From the NCBI RefSeq assembly GCF_023516555.1, contig NZ_JAMGBD010000001.1, forward strand, positions 992,001-1,056,000: 64,000 bases of DNA. The letters run 5' to 3'. Positions 40,543-51,270 of this stretch are shown one piece after another; positions within the stretch are counted from its first letter, which is position 1; the number at the start of each line of letters is the position of its first letter. The notes beneath the pieces are model-generated. The model made no database searches. It saw only the letters and a program-made list of their open reading frames with translations, and was not told where the DNA came from. The position numbers and the translations under genes are program-made. The DNA is from Sphingomonas alba. Lineage in GTDB: Bacteria; Pseudomonadota; Alphaproteobacteria; Sphingomonadales; Sphingomonadaceae.

Positions 40543-41885
40543 AGCCCCTCCACCAGCTCCCGGAACCGGTCCCCTCGCGCTTCGAAGTCCCTGAATTGGT
40601 CGAACGACGCGCTCGCCGGCGAGAGTAGAACAACATCGCCTGGAAGTGAATCCTCCGCGGCGCGATTTGTCGCAATTTCAAGCGTTTCGCATTCCTCGGC
40701 CGGAACGGCGAGGTCGCGGAGCAGCCGGGCGAACATTGGCCCAGCTTCGCCGATCGTATACGCCTTCACGACATGGCCGAGTTGGGCCTCTGTATCGCCG
40801 AGGCTTTCGGTCTTCGCCTGACCGCCAAGGATCCAGCGCACCTTGGAATAAGCCGCCAGCGCCGGCGCCGCCGCCTCGGCATTGGTCGCCTTGCTGTCGT
40901 TGACGAACAGCACGCCATCCTTTTCGCGGATGCGCTCCATGCGATGCGGGAGGCCGGGGTAGGTGCGGAGGCCATCGCGAATTTGCTCGCCTCCCAACCC
41001 CAACAGGTAGCAAGTCGACATCGCAGCTGAGACATTCAAAAGATTGTGGGGTCCCTGCAGCGAAGGCCACTGAGGCTGCTCAAAAACGCCTATTGCGCCA
41101 GATTCGGCCTGCCAGTTGTGGAACGCGTCGTCGAACACATCGAGATGGCCAGCTTTGCTTTTCTCTTGGGCACCTTTGCCCCACCAATCAGCGGATCGCG
41201 CCACTGCGGTGTGAGTACTGGTCTGCATCTCGAACAGCCGCGCCTTCGATGCCGCATAGGCCTCGAAGCTCTCATACCGGTCGAGATGGTCGGGCGTGAT
41301 GTTCAGCAGCACCGCGACGTCGCAATCAAGGCTCTGCGTCAGGTCGATCTGGTAGCTCGACAGTTCCAGCACATAGACGCCGCCTTCGGGTAGCGGCTCC
41401 TGCGCCAGGATCGGCAGGCCGATGTTGCCGCCCATCGTCGTCGGCACGCCGGCAGTCTTGAGAATGTGATGGATGAGCGCAGTGGTCGTCGACTTGCCGT
41501 TGGTGCCGGTGATGCCAACCACCTTGTGCGGCGGCAGCTCCGGCCGGGCGCGGGCGAACAGCTCGATGTCGCCGATGATTTCGACGCCCGCCGCCCGCGC
41601 AGCCTGCGCGATCGGGTGGCGGTTCAGCGGAACTCCTGGCGAAAGTACCAAGGAGTCGAAAGCGCCGATTTCGTTGAATCCTGTATCCCCGCGAAGGCGG
41701 GGATCCAGTAGTGGGCTCCTGCCTTCGCAGGAGCACATCTCGGCCTTGGCACGGGCGTCGGGATTATCATCCCACGCCGTCACCTTGGCTCCGCTGGCCA
41801 GCAGCGCCTCGATCGTCGCGATGCCCGACCGCGCGAGGCCGTAGACTGCGTAATGTTTGCCGGCGAAGGCCTTGGCCGTGATCAC
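40539..41885 (-). CDS. murD: UDP-N-acetylmuramoylalanine--D-glutamate ligase with a repeat-encoded insert
   Basis: 448 residues, Mur ligase adding D-Glu. YGLARSG, ATP loop [16 protein letters not shown] and the C-terminal VNDSKATN region are intact. Between the first two N-terminal motifs, about 19 codons (41682-41738) derive from a paired-hairpin repeat and add [19 protein letters not shown] near residues 50-68, just before [18 protein letters not shown]. The frame is kept, so the enzyme is probably active with a surface loop. GTG start overlaps the mraY stop. Confidence 0.95.
   Translation of the reverse strand: MITAKAFAGKHYAVYGLARSGIATIEALLASGAKVTAWDDNPDARAKAEMCSCEGRSPLLDPRLRGDTGFNEIGAFDSLVLSPGVPLNRHPIAQAARAAGVEIIGDIELFARARPELPPHKVVGITGTNGKSTTTALIHHILKTAGVPTTMGGNIGLPILAQEPLPEGGVYVLELSSYQIDLTQSLDCDVAVLLNITPDHLDRYESFEAYAASKARLFEMQTSTHTAVARSADWWGKGAQEKSKAGHLDVFDDAFHNWQAESGAIGVFEQPQWPSLQGPHNLLNVSAAMSTCYLLGLGGEQIRDGLRTYPGLPHRMERIREKDGVLFVNDSKATNAEAAAPALAAYSKVRWILGGQAKTESLGDTEAQLGHVVKAYTIGEAGPMFARLLRDLAVPAEECETLEIATNRAAEDSLPGDVVLLSPASASFDQFRDFEARGDRFRELVEGL
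41683..41735. repeat. Paired-hairpin repeat inside murD
   Basis: Hairpin 1 ATCCCCGC-gaag-GCGGGGAT (41685-41704), linker CCAGTAGTGG, hairpin 2 GCTCCTGC-cttc-GCAGGAGC (41715-41734). Same layout and linker start (TCCAG) as the copies around the GIY-YIG gene, but with no nuclease gene of its own. Confidence 0.88.
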
Positions 41886-42952
41886 CGCAATTTGAGGGTC
41901 GACAGGCCGGCGAGCGCCAGCACGAAGCTGATGATCCAGAAGCGGATGACGACCGTCGGCTCGCTCCAGCCGAGATGCTCGAAATGGTGGTGGATCGGTG
42001 CCATCCGGAAGACGCGCTTCCCGGTGCGCTTGTAGAAGAAGACCTGAATGATGACGCTCATCGCTTCGAGCACAAACAGCCCGCCCACGATCGCCAGTAC
42101 GAACTCGTGGTGCGTCGCCACTGCGACCGCGCCGAGCGCTCCGCCCAAAGCGAGGCTGCCGGTGTCGCCCATGAAGACTGCCGCCGGCGGCGCGTTGAAC
42201 CAGAGGAAAGCGAGGCCCGCGCCGATGATCGCAAGGAGCAAGACGGTCAGGTCGCCAACGCCGGGCACGTGCGGAATGCCGAGATACTCGGCGAACTTCA
42301 CGTTGCCGACGAGGTAGGCGATCAGGAGGAAGGCCATGCTGGCGATGATCACGGGCATGGTTGCCAGCCCGTCGAGCCCATCGGTCAGGTTCACGGCATT
42401 GCCGAACGCGACGATGACGAAGGCACCGAAGGCGATGTAGCCCCAGCTCAAGTCGAGAACCGGTCCCTGCACGAATGGCAAATACAGCTCTGTGTTGCTG
42501 TTGCCGACCATCAGCCAGGTCGCGACGCCGGCGATCAGGAACTCCAGGGCCAGCCGCATCTTGCCGGAAAGCCCCGCATGGTGGGCCTTCTTCACCTTGT
42601 CATAGTCGTCGAGGAACCCGATCAGGCCGAAGCCCGCCGTCACCAACAGGCACGCCCAGACGTAAGGGTTCTTGAGGTCCATCCACAGGAGGACCGAGAC
42701 GAAGGCGGAGATCAGGATCAGCAGTCCGCCCATGGTCGGCGTGCCGACCTTTGCGAGATGGCTTTGCGGACCGTCTGCGCGGATTGGCTGGCCCTTGCCC
42801 TGTTTGGCGCGCAGCCAGCGGATGAAGGCCGGCCCAAGCAGCAGGCCGATAAGCAGCGCGGTGGCGCTCGCGGCACCAGCCCGAAAGCTGATGTAGCGAA
42901 TGAGGTTGAGGATTCCGGGGAATCCAAGCTGCTCGGCGATTACGTAGAGCAT
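41882..42952 (-). CDS. mraY: Phospho-N-acetylmuramoyl-pentapeptide transferase
   Basis: 356 residues, ten membrane helices. [31 protein letters not shown] and the [13 protein letters not shown] loop hold the Mg and substrate residues. Makes lipid I. Overlaps murF by 13 bp. Confidence 0.97.
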   Translation of the reverse strand: MLYVIAEQLGFPGILNLIRYISFRAGAASATALLIGLLLGPAFIRWLRAKQGKGQPIRADGPQSHLAKVGTPTMGGLLILISAFVSVLLWMDLKNPYVWACLLVTAGFGLIGFLDDYDKVKKAHHAGLSGKMRLALEFLIAGVATWLMVGNSNTELYLPFVQGPVLDLSWGYIAFGAFVIVAFGNAVNLTDGLDGLATMPVIIASMAFLLIAYLVGNVKFAEYLGIPHVPGVGDLTVLLLAIIGAGLAFLWFNAPPAAVFMGDTGSLALGGALGAVAVATHHEFVLAIVGGLFVLEAMSVIIQVFFYKRTGKRVFRMAPIHHHFEHLGWSEPTVVIRFWIISFVLALAGLSTLKLR

Positions 42953-44328
42953 GGGACTCCCGCTTCTGTAACCCGGTCGACGAGCCTCGCAAGCCCGACG
43001 CTGTTCGACGCCTTGACCAGCACCGCATCGCCGTCGCGCAGCATCGCCAGCAACAGCTCTGTAGCTTCGTCGACGGTGGCGGCTCGGTCGATGGCAATTT
43101 GTTCGCCCAGGGCATTGGCCAGCGGCGCCATGTCACCGTTGATGAGGATGAGGTGGTCGACCTTGGCTTCGAGCACCGGCTCGGCGAGTCCGGCGTGGAG
43201 GTCGTTGGCGTGCTCGCCAAGCTCGCGCATGGGCCCCAGAACCGCGATGCGACGCTTCGCATCCTCGACACCAAGGCTCTTCAATGTCGCCGCCATACTT
43301 GCGGGATTGGCGTTGTAGCTTTCATCGATGAGCAGGGCCTCGCCGTTTTCCAGCTCAATCTTGTGCCGCTCGCCGCGGCCCTTGAGTCCGCCCATGTCGG
43401 CGAGGGCAAGCCCGGCAGCCGCGATATCGCCGCCAACTGCTTCTACTGCCGCCAGAACCGCCAGTGAGTTGGTCACCCAATGCTCGCCGCGCTGGGACAA
43501 AGTGTAGGTCAGCTCGCTGTCCATCAGCCGGGCCGTGATCAGGTAGCCGCCTGCGTCGGACCGTACGGCATGCAGCGCGGTGACATCCGCGTCCTGGCTC
43601 AGGCCGAAGGTCACGACCCGCTCGGCATGATCGCGCGCGGCGCGCACCAGGCGATCGCGCTGTCGGCTGTCTTCAGGGATGATGGCGGTGCCGCCGGGTT
43701 CGAGGCCCTGGAAGATCTCGCCCTTGGCGTCGGCGATCGACTCAATCGAGCCGAGGTTCTCGATATGCGCGGGGGCGATCGATGTGACGACGGCAACGTG
43801 CGGCCGGACCAGCCGGGTCAGGGCCGCGATCTCGCCGGCATTGTTCATGCCCATTTCGAGCACGGCATAGACGGCCTCGCGCGGCATCCGCGCCAGCGAC
43901 AGCGGCACACCGGTGTGGTTGTTGTAGCTCTTCACCGACTTGTGGACCGGGCCGCGGCGGCTGCGCTCCAGTGCCGCGGACAGCGCTTCCTTGGTGCTCG
44001 TCTTGCCGACCGATCCGGTGACGCCGAGCACCGTGCCCTTCATCCGCTCGCGGGCGGTGATCGCCATGGCGGTCAGGGCGGCGGCGACATCGTCGACCAG
44101 GACATGGGGGCCATCGACGGGTTGTGAGACGACTGCAGCGGCCGCGCCCGAAGCGAAAGCTTGGGTGACGAATGAGTGGCCGTCGTGGACTGTGCCTGGC
44201 ATGGCGACAAACAGGTCGCCGGGGCCGACCTCACGGCTATCGAATGTGACGCCGGTCGCGTCGAACGCCACGTTCGCCTTGCCGCCGGTGGCCGCTTCGA
44301 TCTCGGCGCTGGTCCACAGCGCGCTCAT
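42940..44328 (-). CDS. murF: UDP-MurNAc-tripeptide--D-Ala-D-Ala ligase
   Basis: 462 residues. [17 protein letters not shown] loop, [10 protein letters not shown], and [11 protein letters not shown] chose the ATG at 44328 because it overlaps the murE stop (ATGA), like most neighbours; a GTG at 44337 is possible. Confidence 0.96.
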   Translation of the reverse strand: MSALWTSAEIEAATGGKANVAFDATGVTFDSREVGPGDLFVAMPGTVHDGHSFVTQAFASGAAAAVVSQPVDGPHVLVDDVAAALTAMAITARERMKGTVLGVTGSVGKTSTKEALSAALERSRRGPVHKSVKSYNNHTGVPLSLARMPREAVYAVLEMGMNNAGEIAALTRLVRPHVAVVTSIAPAHIENLGSIESIADAKGEIFQGLEPGGTAIIPEDSRQRDRLVRAARDHAERVVTFGLSQDADVTALHAVRSDAGGYLITARLMDSELTYTLSQRGEHWVTNSLAVLAAVEAVGGDIAAAGLALADMGGLKGRGERHKIELENGEALLIDESYNANPASMAATLKSLGVEDAKRRIAVLGPMRELGEHANDLHAGLAEPVLEAKVDHLILINGDMAPLANALGEQIAIDRAATVDEATELLLAMLRDGDAVLVKASNSVGLARLVDRVTEAGVPCST

Positions 44329-45740
44329 GCCGCGCACTCCCTGGCGACTTTGGCATCATCGAAAGGAAATACTTTGTTTCCAATGATTTGACCGGTCTCA
44401 TGGCCCTTGCCGGCGAGCAGTATAATGTCCTTCGGGCCGGCCAGCCGGATCGCCTCGGCAATGGCCTCGCGGCGGCCGCCGATTTCGGTCGCTCCGGACG
44501 CGCCTTGCATGATTGCCGAGCGTATGAGCGCCGGGTCTTCGCCGCGCGGATTGTCGTCGGTGACGATGACGACGTCGGAAAGCCGCGCCGCGACTTCGCC
44601 CATCGGCGCACGCTTGCCGGCATCGCGGTCGCCGCCGGCGCCGAAGACGGTAATGAGCTTGCCCTCGACGTGCGGCCGCAGCGCTTCGATCGCGGCTTCC
44701 AGCGCATCGGCGGTATGCGCGTAGTCGACATAGACCGGGGCGCCGGCACGGCTGATGACCGCGCGCTCGAGGCGCCCGCGCACTGGCGCGACGCGACCCA
44801 TGGCGGACAAGGTCGCCGCCCATTCGCCGCCGGTAGCCAGCACTAGGCCGGCGGACACAAGGACGTTCGCGGCCTGATAGGCGCCAATGAGCGGCAGGCT
44901 GAGCTTATATTCCTTGCCGCCGAAGCGGATGACGAGCGACTGGCCGAGCGGGGTCGGCGCGCGGCTGACCAGCGCAATGGTCTCGGCGTCGGGTCCGACG
45001 GTTATGATGTTGAGCCCGCGCTTCATCGCGTGCTCGATGACCTGTCCGGACTTGGGATCAGCAGTCCACAAGACGGCGGTGCCGCCCGGTTCAACCACCT
45101 CGTCGAACAGCCGCATCTTGGCCGCGAAATATGCGTCCATGTCGGGGTGGTAGTCGAGATGGTCGCGGCTGAAGTTGGTGAAGGCAGCGGCGCGGACGGG
45201 CACGCCTTCGGCGCGATACTGGTCGAGCCCGTGGCTCGAGGCTTCGTAGGCGACGTGGCTGATCCCGAGCTTCTTCAAGCCGGCGACATTGTTGAGGAAG
45301 GTGACGATGTCGGGCGTCGTCAGGCCCGTCGTCACCTGGTCGTCGGCGGTGGTGACCCCCAGCGTACCGATCGATGCAGACCTGTGGCCGGCCATGCGCC
45401 ACATCTGGCGCGTCATCTCGACCGTCGAGGTCTTGCCGTTGGTGCCGGTGACGGCGACGACGACCTCCGGATAGGGCGCGTAATATCTGGCGGCGAGTTC
45501 GGCGAAGAGCTTGCGCGGCTCATCGGCGGCCAAATGTGGCACGCCTTCGACCTTTGCGTCGGGCGATGCGACGATCGCCACAGCTCCATTGGCAATGGCT
45601 TCGCCAATGAAATCCTCGCCATTGAAGCGGCTGCCGCGGAAGGCGCCGAAGACATTGCCGCGCACGACCTTGCGATGATCGATCGCAAAGCCGGTGACTT
45701 CGGAATCGTTCGCGATGCCGGCGAGCTCACCCAGGTTCAC
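44325..45740 (-). CDS. murE: UDP-MurNAc-dipeptide--meso-diaminopimelate ligase
   Basis: 471 residues. ATP loop VTGTNGKTSTVEM and the DDNPR motif near residue 400, which selects meso-diaminopimelate. Wall is therefore expected to be the usual Gram-negative A1-gamma type. GTG start, 4 bp after ftsI. Confidence 0.97.
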   Translation of the reverse strand: MNLGELAGIANDSEVTGFAIDHRKVVRGNVFGAFRGSRFNGEDFIGEAIANGAVAIVASPDAKVEGVPHLAADEPRKLFAELAARYYAPYPEVVVAVTGTNGKTSTVEMTRQMWRMAGHRSASIGTLGVTTADDQVTTGLTTPDIVTFLNNVAGLKKLGISHVAYEASSHGLDQYRAEGVPVRAAAFTNFSRDHLDYHPDMDAYFAAKMRLFDEVVEPGGTAVLWTADPKSGQVIEHAMKRGLNIITVGPDAETIALVSRAPTPLGQSLVIRFGGKEYKLSLPLIGAYQAANVLVSAGLVLATGGEWAATLSAMGRVAPVRGRLERAVISRAGAPVYVDYAHTADALEAAIEALRPHVEGKLITVFGAGGDRDAGKRAPMGEVAARLSDVVIVTDDNPRGEDPALIRSAIMQGASGATEIGGRREAIAEAIRLAGPKDIILLAGKGHETGQIIGNKVFPFDDAKVARECAA

Positions 45741-45744
45741 GGGA

Positions 45745-47451
45745 TTATTTCTCCTCGTGAACGAAGGGCAATACTTCCGCCATGTTGGGTTCGCGGCCCT
45801 TGTCGGGTCGCACGCCGAGCATCGGTGCGATCCGACTGACGGTGCGCGAAACGACGGGCGCCACGTTCCAGCCGGCGGTCGTGAAGCCGTAGGTGTCCTT
45901 GGTTGCCTTGGGTTCGTCGAGCATGACTACGATCACATAGCGCGGGTCGTCCATCGGGAACACACCGGCGAAGCTGGTGATGTTGATGGTCTGGCTATAG
46001 CGGCCATTGATCAGCTTCTGCGCCGTGCCGGTCTTGCCCCCGACCCTATAACCGGGCGCGTCGGCCTTCTTGCCGGTGCCCTTCATTACGACCAGGCGGA
46101 GCAATGAGCGCATGCGATAGCTGGTGTCGGCGGTGAAGACGCGGCGGCCCTGCGGCAAGGGATGGCTCGCATCGCGCTTCAGAATGGTCGGCGCATGATA
46201 GATGCCGCCGTTGAACAATGTCGCATAGCCCATGGCGAGCTGGAGCGGCGCGACGGCGATGCCCTGGCCGAAGCCGATGGTCATGGTTTCGAACGGCCCC
46301 CAGCGCGACCCGGGATTGAGGGCGCGGCCGCGCTCTTTCAGTTCGATATCGACCCTGTCGAGGAAGCCCATTTTCTTGAGCCAGGCCTTCTGGCGCTGGA
46401 TCCCGAGCTGGTCCGCCATCTGGGCCATGCCGATGTTGGAGCTTTCCATCATGATTTCAGCGACGGAGCAGCGGCGTCCGAACGGATGGGTATCGTGAAC
46501 GACGTGGCCATAAACCGGCAGCGCATCCGGGCAATTGTATATCTGGCCCGGTCCGGAGACGACGCCGGAATCCATCGCCATCGCCAGCGTGAACGGCTTG
46601 AAGGTCGAGCCAAGCTCGAACACGCCGAGCGTCGCACGATTGAACATCTGCTCGGGGGTCGCCTTGCCGGCAACGTTCGGGTTCATCTCCGGTAGCGAGG
46701 TCATTGCCAGGACTTCGCCGGTGTGGACATCCATGATGACCCCGGCGGCGCCGATGGCACTGAATTCGTTCAAGGCGGCATTGAGTTCGTTCTCGAGCGC
46801 CTGCTGGACACGGCTGGAGATGGAAAGCGTCAGCGGCTGGCCGCGGCGGGCGGGATCGGACAATTCCTTGTCGAAGGCGCGCTCGACCCCGGCCATGCCA
46901 TGGCCGTCGACGTCCGTGTAGCCGATGACGTGGGCGGCAAGGCTGGTCTGGGGATAGAGCCGGTCGGGCTCACTATCGATCGCGAGGCCCGGTTCGCCGA
47001 TGGCGTTGATCGCCTGGACGAGCGCGGGCGGCGAACGACGGCGAAGATAATAGAAGGGCTTGTCCGACCGCAGCATCGCGAAATAGTCGGCCTCGGTCTT
47101 CTCCGGCATCAGCCGTGCCAGCGTGCGCGCCAGGTCGAGCTTGTTGCCGATGATTTTCTTCGGATGCAGGGAAATGGTCCAGGCATCGATGGTCCGTGCC
47201 AGCGGATGGCCTTCGCGATCCACGATATCGCCCCGCGCCGGAACGAGGGCCACAACGCCTTCCTTGCGGCCGGCATGATCGCCGAAGGCTGCGAGCCACA
47301 GGATACGCAGAACGATGAGGCCGATGATGCCCGCGTAGACGATCATCGCGAACATCAGCCGCTGGTGCATGACCGCCAGCACCTGGCGCCTCTGTCCGAC
47401 GAGACGAAGCCGCTCGGGCCGTGCGACGAGAGCGGGCGTGGGCGCGTTCAT
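45745..47451 (-). CDS. ftsI: Septal transpeptidase FtsI (PBP3)
   Basis: 568 residues. Cytoplasmic tail, one membrane helix (MFAMIVYAGIIGLIVLRILW), pedestal domain, and transpeptidase domain with GSTFK (nucleophile Ser), SSN and GGKTGTAQ motifs. Class B PBP. Overlaps ftsL by 4 bp. Confidence 0.97.
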   Translation of the reverse strand: MNAPTPALVARPERLRLVGQRRQVLAVMHQRLMFAMIVYAGIIGLIVLRILWLAAFGDHAGRKEGVVALVPARGDIVDREGHPLARTIDAWTISLHPKKIIGNKLDLARTLARLMPEKTEADYFAMLRSDKPFYYLRRRSPPALVQAINAIGEPGLAIDSEPDRLYPQTSLAAHVIGYTDVDGHGMAGVERAFDKELSDPARRGQPLTLSISSRVQQALENELNAALNEFSAIGAAGVIMDVHTGEVLAMTSLPEMNPNVAGKATPEQMFNRATLGVFELGSTFKPFTLAMAMDSGVVSGPGQIYNCPDALPVYGHVVHDTHPFGRRCSVAEIMMESSNIGMAQMADQLGIQRQKAWLKKMGFLDRVDIELKERGRALNPGSRWGPFETMTIGFGQGIAVAPLQLAMGYATLFNGGIYHAPTILKRDASHPLPQGRRVFTADTSYRMRSLLRLVVMKGTGKKADAPGYRVGGKTGTAQKLINGRYSQTINITSFAGVFPMDDPRYVIVVMLDEPKATKDTYGFTTAGWNVAPVVSRTVSRIAPMLGVRPDKGREPNMAEVLPFVHEEK

Positions 47452-48104
47452 CGGGCGGAAGTGATGTCCTTGGGTTTTGCGGAAACAGGCTTGGAAGCGC
47501 CGCCCTTGGCCGAGGATGCCGCTGTCGGCAAGGGCGCCAGCGGGTCAGCCGTCGCGCTTTTCGCCGGTTTCGCCGTTACGGTAGCCACCGACTTTACAGG
47601 GCGCTTCTCCACCGGCGGTAAGGCCGGCTTCACAGCGACCGGAGCAGGCTTCTCGTAGCTGGCCGTATGCAGCATGTCCGCAGCATCAGGATGCTTGGCC
47701 ACCGCGGGCGGCGGCGTGTCGTCGGCGTCGCTGATGACGACGGGACGGACCGGCGCTTCAGGCGCGGGCGCGGAAGCCAGGACGACAGGCGCATCGATCG
47801 CCGGATGCTTGTCCGGCTTGACGAGCGCGGCGAGCTGGAAGCCGCCGTCCACGAACTGGTCGGCGGACGGCGCCGACAGGCGAATGAACCTGGCGTTCCA
47901 GCGTTCGAGCTGGGCGAGCCGTCCGCGCGTTCCGATTTCGGTCTGCAGCACCCGGATGTCCTGCTGGGCGAGGACGATCTTGCCCTCGACCCTTTCCAGC
48001 TTGGCCCGTTCCGAGGCGACATTCAGAGAGACGAGGTAACAGCCGAGCGCGGCGCCAACTACGCTGGCGGCCATGAACACCGACTTGAAGCCGTGCGCGC
48101 TCAT
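47448..48104 (-). CDS. ftsL: Cell division protein FtsL
   Basis: 218 residues. Short cytoplasmic start, membrane helix ([19 protein letters not shown]), a coiled coil of about 45 residues, then a long Pro/Lys/Ala-rich tail. Position between rsmH and ftsI identifies it; the sequence itself is weakly conserved. The tail makes it longer than enteric FtsL. Start at 48104 overlaps the rsmH stop. Confidence 0.85.
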   Translation of the reverse strand: MSAHGFKSVFMAASVVGAALGCYLVSLNVASERAKLERVEGKIVLAQQDIRVLQTEIGTRGRLAQLERWNARFIRLSAPSADQFVDGGFQLAALVKPDKHPAIDAPVVLASAPAPEAPVRPVVISDADDTPPPAVAKHPDAADMLHTASYEKPAPVAVKPALPPVEKRPVKSVATVTAKPAKSATADPLAPLPTAASSAKGGASKPVSAKPKDITSAR

Positions 48105-49060
48105 GCATGCCCTCCCTGGTCCCACGCGGGCGCATCGGTACGGACAGCGGTACGCAGCCGGGCCGAGCGCGCGCGCGGGTTCCTGGCCAGCTCGCGCTCC
48201 GACGGGGCGACGGGCTTGGCGACCTTCTCGAACGTGGGTGCCGGGCCGCGCGCGATTTGCGGGCGATGGCGCGACCCGGCGGGAACGTTGCCACTGCGCT
48301 CCTTGAGGAAGCGCTTGACGATGCGGTCTTCGAGCGAATGGAAGGTGACGACGGCGATCCGGCCGCCCGGGCGCAGCACGCGCTCGGCAGCACGGAGCCC
48401 CTGCTCCAGCTCTTCAAGCTCGGCATTTAGATGGATACGGATCGCCTGGAAAGTGCGAGTGGCGGGATCGCTTTTCATTCCCTGGCGGTGGCCGAGGGCC
48501 TTGCGGACGACGGCGGCAAGCTCGGCGGTGCGGGTCAAGGGCCGCGCTCCGACGATAGCGCGTGCGACCGCCCGGGCGCGCGGCTCCTCCCCATAGTCAC
48601 GCAGGACCCGGGCGATCTCGGCCTCCTCGGCCGTATTCAGGAATTCCGCAGCGGACTCGCCGGCCTGGCTCATCCGCATGTCGAGCGGGCCGTCCTTGGA
48701 GAAGGAGAAGCCGCGGTCGGCACGGTCGAGCTGCATGGACGAAACGCCGATGTCGAGCGCAACCCCATCGACCGGCGCTTCGTCCAATTGAATAAGTGCG
48801 CTGTCCATGCGGCTGAAGCGCTCGTGCACCAAGGTCAGGTTGGAGTTCGGGACGAGCGACCGGCCTTCCTCGATCGCTGTGGGGTCGCGATCGAAGGCGA
48901 TCACTCGTCCCGCCCCCGCCCCCAGGAGGGCCTTGGTGTAGCCGCCGGCGCCAAAGGTGCCGTCGACGATGGTGGCGCCGGGCTGCACGGCGAGGCCGGC
49001 GACGACCTCCTCGAGCAGCACCGGCTCGTGCGGTGCCGGGGCAACGGCGGCCGCACTCAT
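48101..49060 (-). CDS. rsmH: 16S rRNA (cytosine-1402 N4) methyltransferase
   Basis: 319 residues, SAM-dependent. [23 protein letters not shown] (SAM site), [14 protein letters not shown] and [13 protein letters not shown]-like ([15 protein letters not shown]). Second gene of the dcw cluster. Confidence 0.97.
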   Translation of the reverse strand: MSAAAVAPAPHEPVLLEEVVAGLAVQPGATIVDGTFGAGGYTKALLGAGAGRVIAFDRDPTAIEEGRSLVPNSNLTLVHERFSRMDSALIQLDEAPVDGVALDIGVSSMQLDRADRGFSFSKDGPLDMRMSQAGESAAEFLNTAEEAEIARVLRDYGEEPRARAVARAIVGARPLTRTAELAAVVRKALGHRQGMKSDPATRTFQAIRIHLNAELEELEQGLRAAERVLRPGGRIAVVTFHSLEDRIVKRFLKERSGNVPAGSRHRPQIARGPAPTFEKVAKPVAPSERELARNPRARSARLRTAVRTDAPAWDQGGHA

Positions 49061-49548
49061 GGCTTCACCCCCCGCTCTTCCAAACGGAAGCGGGCGATAT
49101 CTTTCATGTCCTCAGGAATGCGCTTGTCGGCGAGGAACAGCTTGGGGTTCCAGATCTGGAAGGTCTCACCGGCGCCCAGGAACAGCGCGAGTTCGCCGAG
49201 TTCACCCTTGCGGCGCATCATCGGTGGCAAGACGATGCGGCCGGAGGCGTCGTAGGGCACTTCCTCGGTAGCGCCGAAGGCCATGAGCGTGCGGGCCTGA
49301 TAGGCAAGCTCGGCTTCGGGGTTGAGTTCGTCCTTCTCGAACTGGCGCTCGATCTTGGCGTGCTTCAGCGCGGCATAGCCGGGATCGTAAGCGGAGAGGC
49401 AGGCGAAGGCGTCATGCTTGGCAAGCACGATGGTTTTGGCGTCGCCGCGGCGTTCGATGACGGAGCGCAGGAAGGCGGGCACGGAGACGCGACCCTTCGC
49501 GTCGACCGCGTTCAAGGCACTGCCCTGAAACAGATGCTCTAGCGCCAC
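49057..49548 (-). CDS. mraZ: Transcriptional regulator MraZ
   Basis: 163 residues with two AbrB-like units, each with a DxxGR core: DAKGRVSVP near residue 16 and DASGRIVLP near residue 98. MraZ binds its own promoter and represses the dcw cluster in E. coli. GTG start with GGAGTAGGAC upstream; overlaps rsmH by 4 bp. Confidence 0.96.
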   Translation of the reverse strand: MALEHLFQGSALNAVDAKGRVSVPAFLRSVIERRGDAKTIVLAKHDAFACLSAYDPGYAALKHAKIERQFEKDELNPEAELAYQARTLMAFGATEEVPYDASGRIVLPPMMRRKGELGELALFLGAGETFQIWNPKLFLADKRIPEDMKDIARFRLEERGVKP

Positions 49549-49848
49549 GTCCTACTCCCGCGGCGCGCAAAGCTTCCCCGTTCGCAGGTTGCACGACATC
49601 GCCGTGCGCCCTGCGGTTTTCACTCAAAGGTGAGGATGCCCCCGCGCCAGACATGTTGGTAACTCAACACGGGTGGGGACACAATGGATTTTGATGCCAT
49701 TTTGTGGGTTTTAATCCCACCAAGATGGAAAAAGATGGAAAATCGCGACGAATTGGGCGGGATTACTTGGGTTTGTTCTCGTCCTGTTCTGGGTGGATCA
49801 GGTTGTGGATAAGTTTGTGGGCGACGCGACTCGGAAAAACCAGCCGAA
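49549..49848 (-). promoter_or_regulatory. dcw cluster control region
   Basis: 300 bp without a gene, between mraZ and a lipoprotein gene. TGGRN boxes recur on the plus strand at near-helical spacing: 49674, 49685, 49705, 49726 and 49736 (the last two in an exact 10-bp tandem AAGATGGAAA). E. coli MraZ binds TGGGN boxes 5 nt apart. GTGGG/CCCAC (49704-49720) forms an inverted repeat. These are likely MraZ sites plus the promoter, but no clear -35/-10 was found. Confidence 0.5.
49804..49812 (-). promoter_or_regulatory. Consensus DnaA box upstream of the dcw cluster
   Basis: TTATCCACA on the minus strand, a perfect match to the high-affinity DnaA box. It lies about 255 bp upstream of mraZ. A single box, not an origin-like cluster. 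Confidence 0.5.
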
Positions 49849-50532
49849 TCAGCGGGTCAGCGAAGCCAGCTGCGATTCCAGGGCAAAGAGGTTTGGGTCA
49901 TCCGTACCGACGTTAAGGAAGTCGGCGTCGGCAATGACCGTGACCTGCCCGCGGCCGATGGCGCAGCGCCCGACGAACCCTTGATCGCTGAACCGGCACC
50001 TTCCACGCTCAAGGACGAGCAGGCCCGGCGAGGCAGTTTGCACAGGCCGCCCGCCGATTTGCGATTGAACCGGGCCCCTATGCTCCGGAGCATCGAGGCG
50101 CAGGCCCCAATGTTGCAGCAGCCCGGTGTCAGCGAAAGCCGTCGGCGCGCGGCGCTTGTCGCCCAGCGGCAGATCGCTCGGCCATTCCAGCATCGGGTCG
50201 GCAAGGAGCAAAAGTCGCCCTCCAGCCCTCACCCACGCGTCGAGCTTGACCAATTCCTCGGCCGGAAGTGCCCGCGGCTGAGCGGCCAGCAAGACCGCGC
50301 CCTTCGGCAATTGGCTGGGCAGGTCGATCAACTTGACGCGATAATCCTTCTCGAGCGCCGTCATCACCGGTGACTTCGGTTGGTCGAGCGAGAATTGTTC
50401 GCTCCACGCGATGGGCAGGGAGGTGAGTAGGAAGAGATCGGGCTTGGGCCGCTCAGGGGGCTTCGGAGCCGGCGCCTGACGGCAGGAGACCAGCGCTATC
50501 AGCGCCACCGCTGCCGCCAGCGCACGTTTCAC
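49849..50532 (-). CDS. Predicted lipoprotein with a GldG-like domain
   Basis: 227 residues. Signal peptide with lipobox LVSC (Cys17). The core (KLIDLPSQLPKGAVLLAAQPRALPAEELVKLDAWVRAGGRLLLLADP) resembles ABC-type GldG/DUF4350 domains, with no catalytic motif seen. The GTG start overlaps the stop of the small membrane protein upstream. Function not known. Confidence 0.65.
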   Translation of the reverse strand: MKRALAAAVALIALVSCRQAPAPKPPERPKPDLFLLTSLPIAWSEQFSLDQPKSPVMTALEKDYRVKLIDLPSQLPKGAVLLAAQPRALPAEELVKLDAWVRAGGRLLLLADPMLEWPSDLPLGDKRRAPTAFADTGLLQHWGLRLDAPEHRGPVQSQIGGRPVQTASPGLLVLERGRCRFSDQGFVGRCAIGRGQVTVIADADFLNVGTDDPNLFALESQLASLTR

Positions 50533-50744
50533 TGCTTGTTCTGGGAGTCGTTCTTGGCGGATGAGTCGCCCGGCGCAACACCGAGCTCGGCCAGCGGCTC
50601 ATTGGGCTCGGCGGTATTGTTGGCGATGTTGGCGGTGTTGTTCGCGGCCGGCTCTTCCGAACTCCAGCGGCTGATCGCGGCGCCAAGCAGGACAAGCAGG
50701 AACACGAACGCCAGGCCCGTCAATCCAATGCGCACGCGCTGCAT
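50529..50744 (-). CDS. Small single-helix membrane protein
   Basis: 71 residues. Membrane helix near residues 5-24 (IGLTGLAFVFLLVLLGAAI), then an Asn/Ala/Glu-rich periplasmic tail. Translationally coupled (GTGA) to the lipoprotein that follows, so they probably act together. GGGGAGG lies 13 nt before the ATG, rather far; a TTG just after it is an alternative start. No family recognised. Confidence 0.6.
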   Translation of the reverse strand: MQRVRIGLTGLAFVFLLVLLGAAISRWSSEEPAANNTANIANNTAEPNEPLAELGVAPGDSSAKNDSQNKQ

Positions 50745-50857
50745 GTCGTTCAGCAATCCTCCCCTGCCCCCGCAGTTCGACGAGCCTATGCCCGGCGTCG
50801 ACAAATGGCAAACACCCGTATTGACTGTTGGCGAATGATGGCGACATGCCAAGGGAT

Positions 50858-51193
50858 ATGAAGCGCCTCCTCTGCTCGACTCTACTGGTTGCCGCCGCCG
50901 CGCTAGCCGGCTGTGACCAATCCGATCACAATCTCAGCACCACTGAGCCTTATGATCCGCAGGCGAATGTCGCCAACAGCACTGCCCCTGTAGCTCTTCC
51001 GCCGTCCATCACCGCCCAGAAGTCGTACCGCTGCAAGGACAATAGCATCATCTACGTCGATTGGTTGAGCGACGGGACCGCGCGCCTCAAGAAGGACCGC
51101 GCCGAGCCCGGCACGCTTGTCCAGGGCGCCGACCTCAAGGGCGACGCCAAATCGGTTTCGATCACGGCGAACGGGCAGAGCTGCAAGGCTTAA
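50858..51193 (+). CDS. Small lipoprotein, MliC-like core possible
   Basis: 111 residues from the ATG at 50858; another ATG at 50846 would add four residues. Lipobox LAGC (Cys about 18). The C-terminal 55 residues ([21 protein letters not shown] ... SCKA) have the Cys and beta pattern of MliC/PliC lysozyme inhibitors, but similarity is weak. A strong terminator follows 24 bp later. Confidence 0.65.
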   Translation: MKRLLCSTLLVAAAALAGCDQSDHNLSTTEPYDPQANVANSTAPVALPPSITAQKSYRCKDNSIIYVDWLSDGTARLKKDRAEPGTLVQGADLKGDAKSVSITANGQSCKA

Positions 51194-51216
51194 GCCGCTC
51201 GACGCGAGACAAAGGA

Positions 51217-51243
51217 CCCCCGGTTCCGGCCGGGGGTTTTTTT
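51217..51243 (+). terminator. Rho-independent terminator after the small lipoprotein gene
   Basis: CCCCCGG (51217-51223), 6-nt loop, CCGGGGG (51230-51236), then T7. A textbook terminator. The purL start codon is only 27 bp downstream. Confidence 0.92.
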
Positions 51244-51270
51244 ATGCCCTTAGCGCGGCTAGTGGGCGCC

